A stretch of DNA of 64,000 bases from Lithospermum erythrorhizon (taxonomy: Eukaryota > Streptophyta > Magnoliopsida > Boraginales > Boraginaceae): assembly GCA_019722365.1 (NCBI GenBank), contig JADFUC010000271.1, positions 124,001 through 188,000 of the forward strand. Reading direction: 5' to 3'. The position numbers and the translations under genes were made by a program. The notes under the pieces are model-generated. The model saw nothing but the letters and a program-made list of their open reading frames with translations. It was not told the origin of the DNA and did no database searches. Of this stretch, positions 46,751 through 57,760 are shown in pieces (the stretch's first letter is position 1; each line of letters begins with the position of its first letter).

Positions 46751-48239
46751 CTTCACGGATTTTGTGGACTTATACGGTTCCAGCGGAAGTAAGTGTTTAA
46801 CAAATTTTCGAAGCTTCATGGAAAAAGCCAAATATGGGAGTTCCTCGGATAGTATTTCGGATAATATTCCTAGTAGTAGTTATAGTGGTTCCCACGCCAC
46901 TTTGATTACTGTTAGGCTCGATTTTATTTCTGGTTATACGTTTTGTATTGACTATCACATCTATCAAAAAAACTTCTCTTTTTTATATAAAGTTGTAACA
47001 TATCGATTATATCCGCCAAAAATATCTTTTCAGTTTGAAATAAATGATTATTGAAAAAATTTATTTTTTATAATAGTTGATTATTTACAATTTCAATATA
47101 CCTTTTTATAATTTTAATTTAGCTTTTTATAATATGAATCTAGCTTTTTTGTAATCCCTTAATAATATTTGATTATCTTACATATTTTATTGAAGAAAAA
47201 TTCTAATATATAATATGTTTCGTTTTTATTTTAAGTTTCAAGCAAGTAGTGTCTATCTATACTGAATATTTTAAGATATTTCCTCTTGTTAAAATAATAT
47301 ATTATATGATGAGTAGTAGTATCAGTAACTAATATAATATATATATATATATAGAAATATGATATACAAAAGTTGGTATGAAAATGATAGATGATCATTT
47401 TCAAACTAAAATTATTATTATAGTCGATTAAAACTCAAATTTAGTGCAACATATTTAATGACAAGCGCGTAGTGAACTAATTCAAATACAAATTTAATTT
47501 GACCAAACATTCCAACTTAATTCCATGCATTTGCTGCCTGCGGTCAAAAAATCAAAGTTGATTTCTTTTTGGACTAGGAATGTTTTGAATATATGACAGT
47601 AATGTTTATGTTATCACAATTAAGGTTGAATGGAAGTAGGAATGTGGTACTAAACATACAGAACATCCTGAAACAACCCAGCAGCTGCTTACTGTCTCCT
47701 CAAGAGTAAGCATGACGATCACCAAAATCTGTTACACTCAATTTTTTGCATATAATACAATACAATAATAAGACTTTTACGTCAGTTTAATAAGGGTTAT
47801 TTTTAAAACAACGTATGTTTAAAATTCATGAAGTTTGATTAAAATCAATTGATAATATAAATAGTTCAAAACCTTCTAAATGTACTTGAAGATCTTAATT
47901 CTATTCTACCAATAAGAGATCGAATTCTCTCAATAAATATCACATATTAATGAAAATTATTTTTTTAAAACATATTTGTCTTGTTATTTTCGGTGTGTAT
48001 GAGAACTGAAAACATATATGACTCAAAAGCGGGAAATTAAATAATTATTATTACAAATAAAGGAGTGTCATATGTTTTGCCTACAAAATTGAAAATTATC
48101 AAAAAGTACTGTAAACTCAAATATAACAAATCACCAAATATAAGCTATTCAACTGGGAATTTGAATATATCTGAAATAGAGACATCATAAAGATATATTT
48201 TATGTGACACTAATTATTACATTTTCTTGAGATAAGCGT
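46751..48239. other. AT-rich intergenic DNA
   Basis: A stretch near 47065-47120 (ATTTACAATTTCAATATACC + TTTTTATAATTTTAATTTAG) resembles one near 14100-14150, suggesting a small shared repeat. A TA run lies at about 47337-47353. No gene seen. Confidence 0.4.
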
Positions 48240-49875
48240 TGTAGCGCTAGAAAGATTTTATTTGTGTTATGAGTATGTCTTGTGATACAAGAAAATCTTT
48301 CACGAAAAACTATCCCAGGTACAAAAAGCGATTTATCAAATGATTGAGGTTCTTTCTACAAAGGGATTCTTTGCTCTCTTGAGATGATGAACTGAATTTG
48401 ATGTAGTGTTGGACTTGCATTTAGAACTGGAATAAGTCTAGATTTGTACTTGGACCGTTTTGTGATACTAATAAGTTAGACTTGGATTTGTCTTAGGCGA
48501 ATTTATGTGATCTTTAAAAATTTGGATAGAGATGCAGACACATGTGATCACAGGCGGATAGAAGACACAGGATTTTGGTGGTCTTTTGACTTGGATATGG
48601 TCCGAACCGAGGTGCATAGCGAGAACACTCGTATGGTTGTATGTCTTGATCTTGGTGTGAGGCTGATTTGGTATGTATTACAGTTTGGGTGCGCCCATTT
48701 TACTTGATCCCGATAAGTTGGATTGAGTTCGAGTCACTTATGAATTTCTCACGATCTTGGTCTTTATCGCAATAATGGATATCTTTATTCTTATCAGAGG
48801 AGTGCGTAGTAGCTTATTTTGTGTTTCAGCCGGATAGGCCGGGGGCTGTAAATAACATATCTCACACTTTGAAATTTAATGCGTCTTCTATCTTTGAATT
48901 TATTCTGAGAGGGGGCACTATATGGTACCCAATCATATAGTGATTTGATTTATGAGACTTGAATTGATCGGATTACCGTCGGTTTTGGTATTGATTACGA
49001 GAATCACGTGTTCGTGTAGTAATTGACCCCGTCTCTTAATATTAGGTGCCTATTAGGCTTATAGGTCGAAGATTTTAGTGTTTTTGGTGGGTTTGTGGTG
49101 GTTTTCACCTGAAAAAGCAACAATCTTCAAAGGTTTTCTATGAAGAAATATCTTTAGAATTGTTTTTTATGTTAAATTCTCTTAGGAGATTTTTGTTATA
49201 TTTTTTGTTGTGTTTTTGAGATGATATTTCCAAACCATAGGGGAGGGGTATTTATAGTCTTTTGGGTTTTCTTATCATTGTTGATCCACGATCACATGGA
49301 TTCTGATCTTACTTAGTTGATTTTTGAGGCCCGAAGTCTTGAACCGTTGATTTTATGGAGTGGTTTGCCTCAAACTTCGAACTTATAAGGGGCGCCTATT
49401 TGATGTAGTAGGAAGGTTCAGGAATCTTTTTAGGTGGCTTGCATTTTGAATTAATTTTGAGCAGGTTTTCGTTTTAAGCTTTCGTTAACACAGAGTCTTC
49501 GTTTTTTAAAAATGCGTGAGCTTATGACTTAGATTTAAGAAATGAATAGCCGATTTTAATGTAATAAGAGTGAGGTTTTCAGGGCCACAATTTTGATTGA
49601 CATTTAATTCGGGGCTATTTTCTCGGGAACCCTTGTTCGAGTTAAAATTTAGGGTTAATTAATGTATAAATCCTTATTTTGACTTCAATTAATTCCAGGG
49701 GCTTAATTCTCGGGAACCCTTATTATTTTACACATGTTCGATTTTCATTAGAACTTGAATCGAAACCCTAATTGTCACATGTAACTCGTGTGATCGACTT
49801 TTTATTTATTCGATTTCACCGATTAAAATAAATTTAATTTAATTAAAATTATTTTTTAAATTTTGACTATCTACA
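48240..49875 (-). repeat. LTR-C: Gypsy-type LTR upstream of the ERF gene
   Basis: On the - strand it runs from TGTAGATAGTCAAAATTT (49875 downward) to AATAAAATCTTTCTAGCGCT + ACA (48240), about 1.64 kb. That is the same length and the same terminal words as LTR-B. It also shares the ACCCTAAT(T/C)(A/G)TCAC...CGTGTGATyGA block near 49770 with LTR-B near 27755-27785. No primer-binding site adjoins it and no clear target duplication was seen, so it is read as an old solo LTR. Its edge is about 450 bp upstream of the ERF TATA box. Confidence 0.7.
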
Positions 49876-50327
49876 ACTATGATATGTGTATTGTTTCTTT
49901 TTAAAAGTTAATTTAAAAACAAAATAAAAAAGCGTGTAATATAATTTTAACGAAAAATATAACAAAAAATTTCGAAAAAGTGTAACATAAATTCCAGACT
50001 CTCATTATCCAATCACATAACTTTTCCATATTGAGATTATCTATAATGAACTTGCATGAAGTAAGCTTTACACAAAAACAAATTTGGAAAAATAAGCAGC
50101 GAGGTTCGAGGAACATAAGAAATAGTAAGTCCACGAGGAAGTGAAGGCACACGTGTTATTTAATTAGAGCATAAATTGGTCAGGGGTACCGCGTAAAATT
50201 ACAAATATTCAATTCATTTATTCCATCACATGCATTTCTTAACCTTCAGTCCTCCTTCATCACCTTCTAAAATCAACACGTAATGTTGACCCACATTATT
50301 TGTCCCACTTCACTCTCTTACTCTTAC
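49876..50327. other. Proximal promoter region of the ERF gene
   Basis: AT-rich DNA between LTR-C and the TATA box. No gene on the + strand. A 79-codon frame on the - strand (49913-50152) has no domain. Confidence 0.45.
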
Positions 50328-50336
50328 ATATATATA
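50328..50336 (+). promoter_or_regulatory. Putative TATA box of the ERF gene
   Basis: ATATATATA, about 150 bp before the ATG at 50484, implies a leader of about 120 nt. Its position inside the longer upstream-extended frame (which would start at 50283) argues against that longer start. Confidence 0.55.
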
Positions 50337-50483
50337 CTACTCAGCCGCAATTTCTTTATCCATCAAACCTCATCAATTTCCACTACACAACTTCACTTAA
50401 ATCCAACTTCAAACATATTTAACATAACCCAACTTCAATTTAATTATTATCATTTAGTTGAGTTAAGTTTTATTTTCAAGAAA

Positions 50484-51146
50484 ATGGTGAAACCAGGAAG
50501 TCCATTAAAGGAAAAACATGAGAATGAAACTAATTCCTCTAGCTGTAAATTCAGAGGTGTGAGGAAGAGGAAATGGGGGAAATATGTTTCTGAAATTAGG
50601 CTACCGAATAGCCGGAAAAGAATATGGTTGGGATCATACGACACCGCCGAAAAGGCAGCCCGTGCTTTCGACGCGGCACTCTTCTGCCTACGTGGCAACT
50701 CGGCCAAGTTCAACTTCCCCGATAACCCCCCGGAAATAGTCAACGGGAGGTCGTTGACTTCGCCCGAAATTCAAGTCGAGGCGGCCCGTTTCGCTAATAG
50801 CTATTCGGGTTCGAGTCCGGGTCGGGTTGAGAATTTGGAGCAAGAACATTCTTCTTCTCTTTCTTCTTCAGAAATTCATGTGGATTCTCCATCGCTTTCA
50901 GTGTCGGATGGGAATATTAATCATTTCGAGGGTGAAATACCGGAAATACCCTTGGACATGGATTTTTTGAATTCTTTTTCCAACATGAGTTCAACGAGTA
51001 ATTTTAATAATAATCTGGCGGATTATGAAATTTTTCCGGGATATGATGATCTTTATATTCCACAAATGCCCCCAAGTGATGATTATGGAAATGAGAATTT
51101 CGATTTTTTTCCACAAGAAGGTTCATCATTTCTTTGGAACTTTTAA
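50484..51146 (+). CDS. DREB-type AP2/ERF transcription factor
   Basis: A 220-residue nuclear DNA-binding protein. The AP2/ERF domain spans residues about 22-80. It shows [19 protein letters not shown], then [20 protein letters not shown] and [32 protein letters not shown](Y/F)DAA and FNFP are the landmark residues. Val at the '14th' position is DREB-like, while Leu replaces the Glu usual at the '19th', as in [12 protein letters not shown] members of ERF group II. The rest is Ser-rich and then acidic/aromatic, ending in SSFLWNF, a C-terminal tail typical of that group and probably an activation region. The frame is open upstream to an ATG at 50283, but that extension covers the TATA box and reads as untranslated leader. 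Targets and stress role cannot be told from sequence. The gene is intron-less and intact. Confidence 0.92.
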   Translation: MVKPGSPLKEKHENETNSSSCKFRGVRKRKWGKYVSEIRLPNSRKRIWLGSYDTAEKAARAFDAALFCLRGNSAKFNFPDNPPEIVNGRSLTSPEIQVEAARFANSYSGSSPGRVENLEQEHSSSLSSSEIHVDSPSLSVSDGNINHFEGEIPEIPLDMDFLNSFSNMSSTSNFNNNLADYEIFPGYDDLYIPQMPPSDDYGNENFDFFPQEGSSFLWNF

Positions 51147-51367
51147 ATGTATGAAAGAAATAAGTAATATCGGACTAATTCTGGGATTATTTTTTTAGCT
51201 GGAATTAGTGACCGTAATTTTGTAATCGTAAGATAAAATGATAGGGAGTGTTGTGTATGTCTTCTCAAATTTTTCGGTGGGTGGACAAAATTTTTTGTAT
51301 GGCCATCTACTTTTCTAGGGCAACTTCATTTCTTATATATCCTTTACATTTACTTGCTCTCTAGAGG

Positions 51368-51373
51368 AATAAA
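51368..51373 (+). terminator. Putative polyadenylation signal of the ERF gene
   Basis: AATAAA, 222 bp past the stop codon. T-rich sequence precedes it. Plant signals are loose, so this is only a candidate. Confidence 0.4.
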
Positions 51374-52190
51374 GCACGTTACGTATGTGGACTTGCAGAA
51401 TTTTGCGATATGTAAGAATTACTTATTTAATTTAGAATGGTTTATTTGGATCATGTGTATGGTGAAAAATATAATTTACCATGTATGATTCGTTGTCAGT
51501 ATAATGTCAGCCGGTCCCAAGATAATTTTGATTAAAAGTAAAATTATCTTTAAAAGTATAAGCAATGATCACAATGCTTACGATTTAGTCTGACATGCGT
51601 TATGTTGGGGACAATCAATCGATGAAGGATACAGCTGAAATTATAAATAAGTTTATGTGAATCTTTCACGCCGTTAACCTACGTCACTGTCTATCACAGA
51701 TGTATAAGTCAGAACACCACTGCTTCCTTCTGTACAGCTAAATGCTCTGGCATTCTGTCACTTAGTATGTGTCAACTAGAATGTTATTCTTGAAAAGCAT
51801 GGCATTGTTATAAACAGGCGTTAACATGATGGCACCAAAGGAGTTTATAGAATACTCCGTGCATTCGACTCTGACATACAAAATAAACTCTAGCTCGTTT
51901 GTCTCACAAAATGTCAATGCGAAATCTCTCTTCTTCGGATGTCTTACAGGTACCGTTGACTATATAGTGTAAGCGCAAATAATTTTATGGTAATAACTGC
52001 TAAACACATTCAATGCGATAGGTTCTCTTTCCTTCTTTATTTTGACGTATGAATCTTGGCTTTATGCGGTCGATTCCTCTTTCCTTAACCAAATCGTATC
52101 TCGGGGTTATTTTCATAAAGTAAAGCAAAATCTTCTTGGACGATTCAACTTTGCCCTCATTTGACTAACATTGTTAAAAACTAGGTTAGT
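51374..52190. other. Intergenic, possible TE 3' flank
   Basis: No gene seen. It may include the untranslated end of the - strand transposon-type gene that follows. Confidence 0.35.
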
Positions 52191-54761
52191 CGGCATCATG
52201 AAATACTTATCCAATTTTCATGCAATAAACTCCCACTGGATAAGTTTTTATGACAAATCCCTTGAGAACCTCGCGCGTCTTCTTCCAAGCGTATATAACC
52301 GCCGTCAAAATAAGCGTGAATAGCCGCAAATAGGAATAAGCCTAAATAACATGAAATAAACACACGCTGATGGAATACGAACATAAACACTAGTCAAATG
52401 TCAACCTGAGTTGAAAATAAATGGCTGAGATGCCATATAAAACATAAAACACAAAAGCCATAATGGCTAACGCGCTGAGGCATCCGAATACAGGACAAAA
52501 CAAAATACTCTGCCATAGGGTTAACAATAGGACATCTCTGTTATCGAAAACACCTTGGCGCTCCTAAACACATCAGTTACTAGCACATGGACAAGAACAT
52601 CATCGAAGGCGAGGTGCACCACGCGCTGTCACCAGCAGTACATCGACTTATGAATAAATCTTCTCGTTTAAGCTCCTCAACGGGCCTCAACCTGATTTTG
52701 GCCAGCTAGATTGAATAACTCGCTTCCAAATGTCGGATCTAAATCCTTTGAAATCTTGACGTCTCGCCAGTGCCACTACCGGTCTCATTAGTATCAATTG
52801 TCACCTGTATTTGTCGGTGACATGAGTCCGTTGCATCAACTTTGGGTGATGGTGATGAAGCAGAAGGCTGGACACTTCGGCGTCTTGGCGGTAAGAATAT
52901 CCCTCCTTTTGAGATTTCATATCTTGCGCAACGTGTTGGGGGGTATTTAATAGGCTTGAGACTAGCATGAGGCGAGCATGTTGCATGACTTAGTCAAATA
53001 TAAAGCGCCCCAAATTGAGCAGAAACCCCACCCCATTACATCGTGTAAGGACACGAGTGTCTCAGAACACCCAACTTGTAATGTGTGTAGTGGGTACTTG
53101 ATTTATCCTCGACCTTGTAAACAGCTGGATACTTAGCATTAGGTTCGAGGAAGGAAGTCAGCTGTCGAGACCCAGTGTCCTTGGCACCTCTGTTAACACA
53201 CCTTGGTATGTCCGATAGTGTAGGTTGAAGCCTGTTTCTCCACCATTTGATGTCCATAAAAAAAATTCACAAGACTTGGAGAAAAATTAAAGGTAAAATT
53301 TCGAAAGGTTACCTTTTGAAAGTTGGGACTGGCAGGATCATCAATATCTTTGATCATCTTACACCTGAAACTCTTTTGACGAAACACAGTAATAAGGTCA
53401 GCTAACAGCAGTTGGCGTGACTCACACCCCTCTATTATGTTGATTATGTTTGGCATTTTTCTTGGTCACGCCAGATAGCATCTCTTGGCGCTTCTTGATT
53501 AACAGCAAAACCTCCAGCTTGTACGCTCTTGCTTCCAAAATTGATGCTACATTAGTAGTAAACAATGACATTCTTGAGTTTCTTTTGTTCCCAACCTATT
53601 TTGTATTATTGATTAGAACACGCTTGTTGTCTTTTGCCTCCTCTTGGTTATCACGAAACAACTATATCATCCTCTTGATTCTTGAGCCTCAAATCGTATT
53701 TGTCGCCTTGGCTCGTACTCACATGACCGGTCGTCATCACATTTTGGTTGTACAACGGATAGCCAACTTTCTGCTTTCGTGTAGATGATCTTGAACTTTC
53801 CATATACTGTCATCGTGACATCCTCTGACTTGGCCTTACAACTCTCGCTTTTCTGCCTTCACTTGCCCTCTTACTTTTCTCTCTTCTTCACTCAATTTTT
53901 CTCTTGAGTTCGTCGCTTGATGCTTTTTAGTGGACTTCTTCTTTGGACCAGCATTCTCAGGATTCACTTCATGAATGTCACCATCAGTATCATCGACACA
54001 TGACCATGAGATGGTCACTCCATATTTGGCAGTCTCGGCGTAGTGTCGGCGACACTTGGTGTCTGTCAATACCACCAGCAAACATTTCCTTTGATATAAT
54101 CATCGAAGTTGGTTACAACATCTCCACACTGGGAGAAACCATCCTTGATCCATGTATGAGTAATATCGACATTTATTTCGGCATTCTTACAGTCAGCGCC
54201 TTCGTGCTCTTTACTCTCTCAGTCATAATTTCATTAGCACAATGTGCAATCTACCGTTCCGTGGTGTGTTTGTGAGTGGAAAAAGCAGTGGATCGACATA
54301 TTGGCAACCGATGGCTACCCGAAGAGTCAATGACTATTTCTTCAACAATTGGAGCAAGCTCTTCTCTAATAATGTCCTCCTCAACATTAATTTCATCATG
54401 GGACTTCTCCCCTTGTCGTCATTTTCCAAAGTAACCTACTCGGCTAGGGTTCTCGAGTTCTCGAACGTTGGTGTAATCGAGCCATGTCCAAATAATTGTT
54501 GTGAATTAGGATACTCCTTCACGTGTATCGTCTTGAGAAGTATCGATAGGGGTATACTTAAAGTCTTAGTTGGGTGAAAACCTATTCTTCCCTCAGCTAC
54601 TGTTGAAAACGGGGGTTTTAGGCTTTCAGCGTTTCGTCTTGGGCTTAGCGATTCCACGATTAGTGGTTGGCACGTACATGTGTCATCGCTGGGGCTATTC
54701 CTTTTCTTTCCTTTGGTTGCTTTCTTCCTAACGTATTGAGACCTCTTCGAGTTTTCACCAT
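52191..54761 (-). pseudogene. Plant transposon-type protein gene, decayed
   Basis: On the - strand the gene seems to begin at ATG 54761: MVKTRRGLNTLGRKQPKERK. It stops after 33 codons and continues in pieces. 53836-54081 carries a Lys/Glu-rich stretch, and 53193-53456 carries MIKDIDDPASPNFQKVTFRN and then FTFNFSPSLVNFFYG. 52801-52986 follows (MQHARLMLVSSLLNTP, TDKY). A short hydrophobic region (FVFYVLYGISAIYF, about 52420-52470) comes last. The V(T)VRNLTFNFSPSLVN(Y/F)FYG-like core recalls the 'putative plant transposon protein' type found next to plant retroelements. That link is from memory of the motif and is uncertain. The protein is broken throughout. Confidence 0.35.
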
Positions 54762-55189
54762 TGTAGATTTTGATATTTTTGAACAGTTTTGAAAAAGTAC
54801 AAAATGGTTGAGAGATTTGTGAGAGATTGAACGATGATTTGTATTTGGGATTTTGGAAATTTTGAGAATTGTGATAGGGTACGAGTGGATTTTGAAGAGG
54901 TTAATGGTAGTTTTATTTTTGGTAAACTTAATTTTATGGTAATTGAACACAAATAAGGAATGTGGGTGATTAGGACAAGAACATACCATAATTAATGAAC
55001 ACGGTGCCGTGCTTCGAGTTAACCTTTCCCAAGATTTTCCTCGAAGTACTTAATCAATTTTGGAAATTCTAGACATATACCACCGGGTTATGGAAATCTT
55101 ACACGACGCTACAAGAACATTTGTTCTCCGTCCACTGTTATGGCGTTGGCGTGACTTCCATGCACTTATAGTGCTTTCTGATCCTTTTT
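54762..55189. other. Junction between two - strand TE relics
   Basis: AT-rich, with no domain. It separates the transposon-type gene (left) from the truncated end of the Copia element (right). A long - strand frame continues into it (to 54989) but reads as leader. Confidence 0.35.
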
Positions 55190-56150
55190 GTTTCTATTTT
55201 TTGTACATAATCCAAAGAGGATCTCAGGATTCGTGTTAGCTACATCCAAAGCTTTTGTAAAATATGCATGATCACATGTTCCAAGGAAATCAGCTTCATC
55301 TTCCCTGGCTTCTGACATTGAAGATAACATTCATGGCCATGTCGTTTGCTAAAAGCGAGTTAAATGTTCTTCCGTAGTCAATCATCCTCGGCCATGTTGA
55401 TACATAAAAAGAGACCACACATTATTGATGAGTAGCAATACTAAAAAATAGTTGAGACAACCGAGTCTGTCATAGCAAGTCGGCATTTAAGGAAGGCATG
55501 TAGACCTGCGAAAGACTCGGATGAGGTAGTCGGAATAATGTCATCGGCTTATATAAGAGAAGATAAGCGATTAATCGGGGCCATGTTGATAGATAAATGA
55601 GGAATGATCAATTCTTTGTGGATAAATCCAAGGGTGGAGACATAGTGCATAAACCCGTTGATACAACCCTGTGGCTTGTTTAGGAACTCATATATAAAGA
55701 TTTGCGAGAAGCTTCTGAAACATAATGCGGGTGGACGGGATCCCAACCGGCGAGTACATATAGACGGTTTCATGTAAATCACCATGGAGGAAAGCATTTT
55801 TAACATCTAATTGATGAATAGACCCGAGAGACTTAGAAGTCTGAGAGTCAACCTTTCACGGATAGTAGCCGGTTTAACAACCGGACTGAAGGTTTCCTGT
55901 CCCGATGCCAAGCTGCTTTGAGTTTGACCGTCACACACAAGGCGAGCTTTATAGCTGAAAGGCCATCGAGCCGCATTTTATGACGAAATATCCACATAGG
56001 TCGAATAATGTTCACCCGAAGGGCAGAGGCCTGAATCCCAAGTATTATTTTTAATTAAAGCATCATATTCATCGTGCATGGCCATTTTCCAATTCGGATC
56101 ATTAAGTGCATGCATGGGATTCTTTGGGATGGGGGAAGGGGTAGAATGAG
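55190..56150 (-). pseudogene. Copia reverse transcriptase relic, 3' truncated
   Basis: On the - strand, near 55700-55812, the Copia RT signature LDVKNAFLHGDLHETVYM is intact, including the first catalytic Asp. Further on, near 55545-55560, the catalytic YVDD is degraded to stop-A-DD (LI-stop-ADDII). AMTD (about 55490) and a GLFL piece follow. The match fades near 55190, and no RNase H end or 3' LTR was found. The 3' part of the element is therefore missing or replaced. Confidence 0.7.
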
Positions 56151-56445
56151 CATGTAGGAGGTATTTAGGATTAGGCTTGAATATGCCATGAAGGCTGCGG
56201 GTGGTCGGTCGGGAAAGGGAAGGTTTGGTGCACTGGGGTGGACCCGTTGAAGTAGACGAGCTAGTGGATGTGGAGCTGGAATTTTGGGTTGAGGAGTGTG
56301 AGTGAGTTGTGGGGCGTTTGAGGTGCCGTGGGATGAAGTTTGTGAGGGATGTTTGGGCTGGCGGAGTTATTGATGAGGATGGGCTGGGCTGGTCTAGAGC
56401 AGTAGGCCGAGGGATCGGGGGATAGGAGGGTTGGGGAGGTGATGT

Positions 56446-57321
56446 TTAGGGTGGCCGGGTTGAGTCGAGGGGGATTGCGAGGGGTTGGGAGAGTGCAATG
56501 AGCATGGGGATTTGGAGGCAAATGGGAAGGAGGTTAAAGAGTCGAATTACGTGCCGACTAATAATAATTTTACGATTAAGAGTGTCATAACATTTGTAGC
56601 CACGATGGTTGGAGGGGTAACCCAAGAAAACACACGGGGTAGAACGGGGTTGGAGTTTATGAATGGTGGTGGAGGGAAAAAGGGGATAGCATAGACACCC
56701 AAACACGCGAAGGTGAGCATAGGTGGGTTGCTTGTTATAAAGGTAGTGGAGAGGTGTGTTGTAAGAGAGATTTTTGTGTGGTACAATATTTAGAAGATAG
56801 GTGGCGGTTTGAAGTACGTGGTGCCAGAAATTAGAAGGTACATTGGGATGAGACAGAAGAGCACAAATATGATTATTTATGGTGCGGAGGGTTCTTTCAG
56901 CTTTGCCATTTTGAGGAGAGGTGTATGGGCATGAAAGGCGAAGATGAATACCGTGAGTGTCGCATAAATTTTTGAATGAGTGGTTAGTGAATTCAGTACC
57001 ATTATCACATTGGAGACTTTTAATTTCTTTGTCAAATTGGGTACGTACAAGAGCGCGAAACATGATAAAAATAGGAAAGACTTGTGATTTATGAGATAAT
57101 GGAAAAGTCCATAAAAAATCAAAGTAGTCATCTATAAAAATTAGGTAGTAACGATGACCCGACGAACTTAAGACCGGTGAAGTCCAAAGATCACTATGAA
57201 TAATATCAAAAGGCATAGTAGTATTATTGGGAGACGTAGTGAAAGGCAATTTAATTTGTTTACCAAGAACACATGATTGACAAAAGCCAGAAATAGATCC
57301 ATTCTGATCAATAATTTGCAT
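56446..57321 (-). CDS. Copia integrase, open frame with intact DD35E triad
   Basis: This 291-codon open frame is the integrase core, the enzyme that inserts the element's cDNA. It begins at a GFCQSCVLGKQIKLPF motif, the Cys pair of the zinc-binding HHCC region. The catalytic residues are Asp in FDIIHSDLWTS, Asp in LQCDNGTEF, and Glu in PQNGKAERT, with 35 residues between the last two, as the DD35E rule requires. YLIFIDDYFDFLW and the downstream LRVFGCLCYPLF and CVFLGYPSNHRGYKCYD are further Copia landmarks. The frame is part of a larger polyprotein (the upstream piece is 57308-57760), so the first Met is not a true start. No other pol domain nearby is intact, so it is not expected to act. Confidence 0.85.
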   Translation of the reverse strand: MQIIDQNGSISGFCQSCVLGKQIKLPFTTSPNNTTMPFDIIHSDLWTSPVLSSSGHRYYLIFIDDYFDFLWTFPLSHKSQVFPIFIMFRALVRTQFDKEIKSLQCDNGTEFTNHSFKNLCDTHGIHLRLSCPYTSPQNGKAERTLRTINNHICALLSHPNVPSNFWHHVLQTATYLLNIVPHKNLSYNTPLHYLYNKQPTYAHLRVFGCLCYPLFPSTTIHKLQPRSTPCVFLGYPSNHRGYKCYDTLNRKIIISRHVIRLFNLLPICLQIPMLIALSQPLAIPLDSTRPP

Positions 57322-57760
57322 TTTGAAGAGGAAACAACGGTGCTCCCGAATGACCTAAACTTGCATGCCATAGACTAGAAGCAAAGCCGAAAGTGTGAAT
57401 TGGATGGGGAGGGCCGAGAAGGTCTTGGTGATAGGGTAGGCTGCGCTTTCTTTGTCGCGTCGCGTAGAGACTAGTACCCGTCCGAAAATCCTTCACGGAA
57501 AAGCCAAAGGGATCAAATTCAATGGATACATTATTGTCAGTTGTAAATTTTCGGACAGAAATTAAATTTTTAATGATGTGGGAGCATTGGAGGAACATGC
57601 TTGAGGCGGGATGAGGTGAAGGTAAGTGTGCATGACCATAACCGCGAATAGGAACAGAATGACCATTTCCAACAACGACATGTTTATGATTGCTAAAATT
57701 AAAATAAGAGGGAAGAGTACCTCGATCGGAAGTCATATGGGAAATAGCACCAGTATCCAT
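57308..57760 (-). pseudogene. Copia protease to GAG-pre-integrase segment
   Basis: The open frame starts at MDTGAISHMTSDRG, the protease active site (D-[ST]-G-A in a WxxDTGAxxHxT setting). It runs through VVVGNGHSVPIRGYG and LISVRKFTTDN to LWHASLGHSGAPLF, the GAG-pre-integrase motif (LWHxRLGH). One frameshift separates it from the integrase frame. It is part of one polyprotein on the - strand. Confidence 0.8.

Noticed and set aside
53450..54577. + strand frames of about 110 codons at 53450, 53943 and 54242
   Set aside because: They are antisense shadows of the - strand transposon-type gene and contain no known motif.
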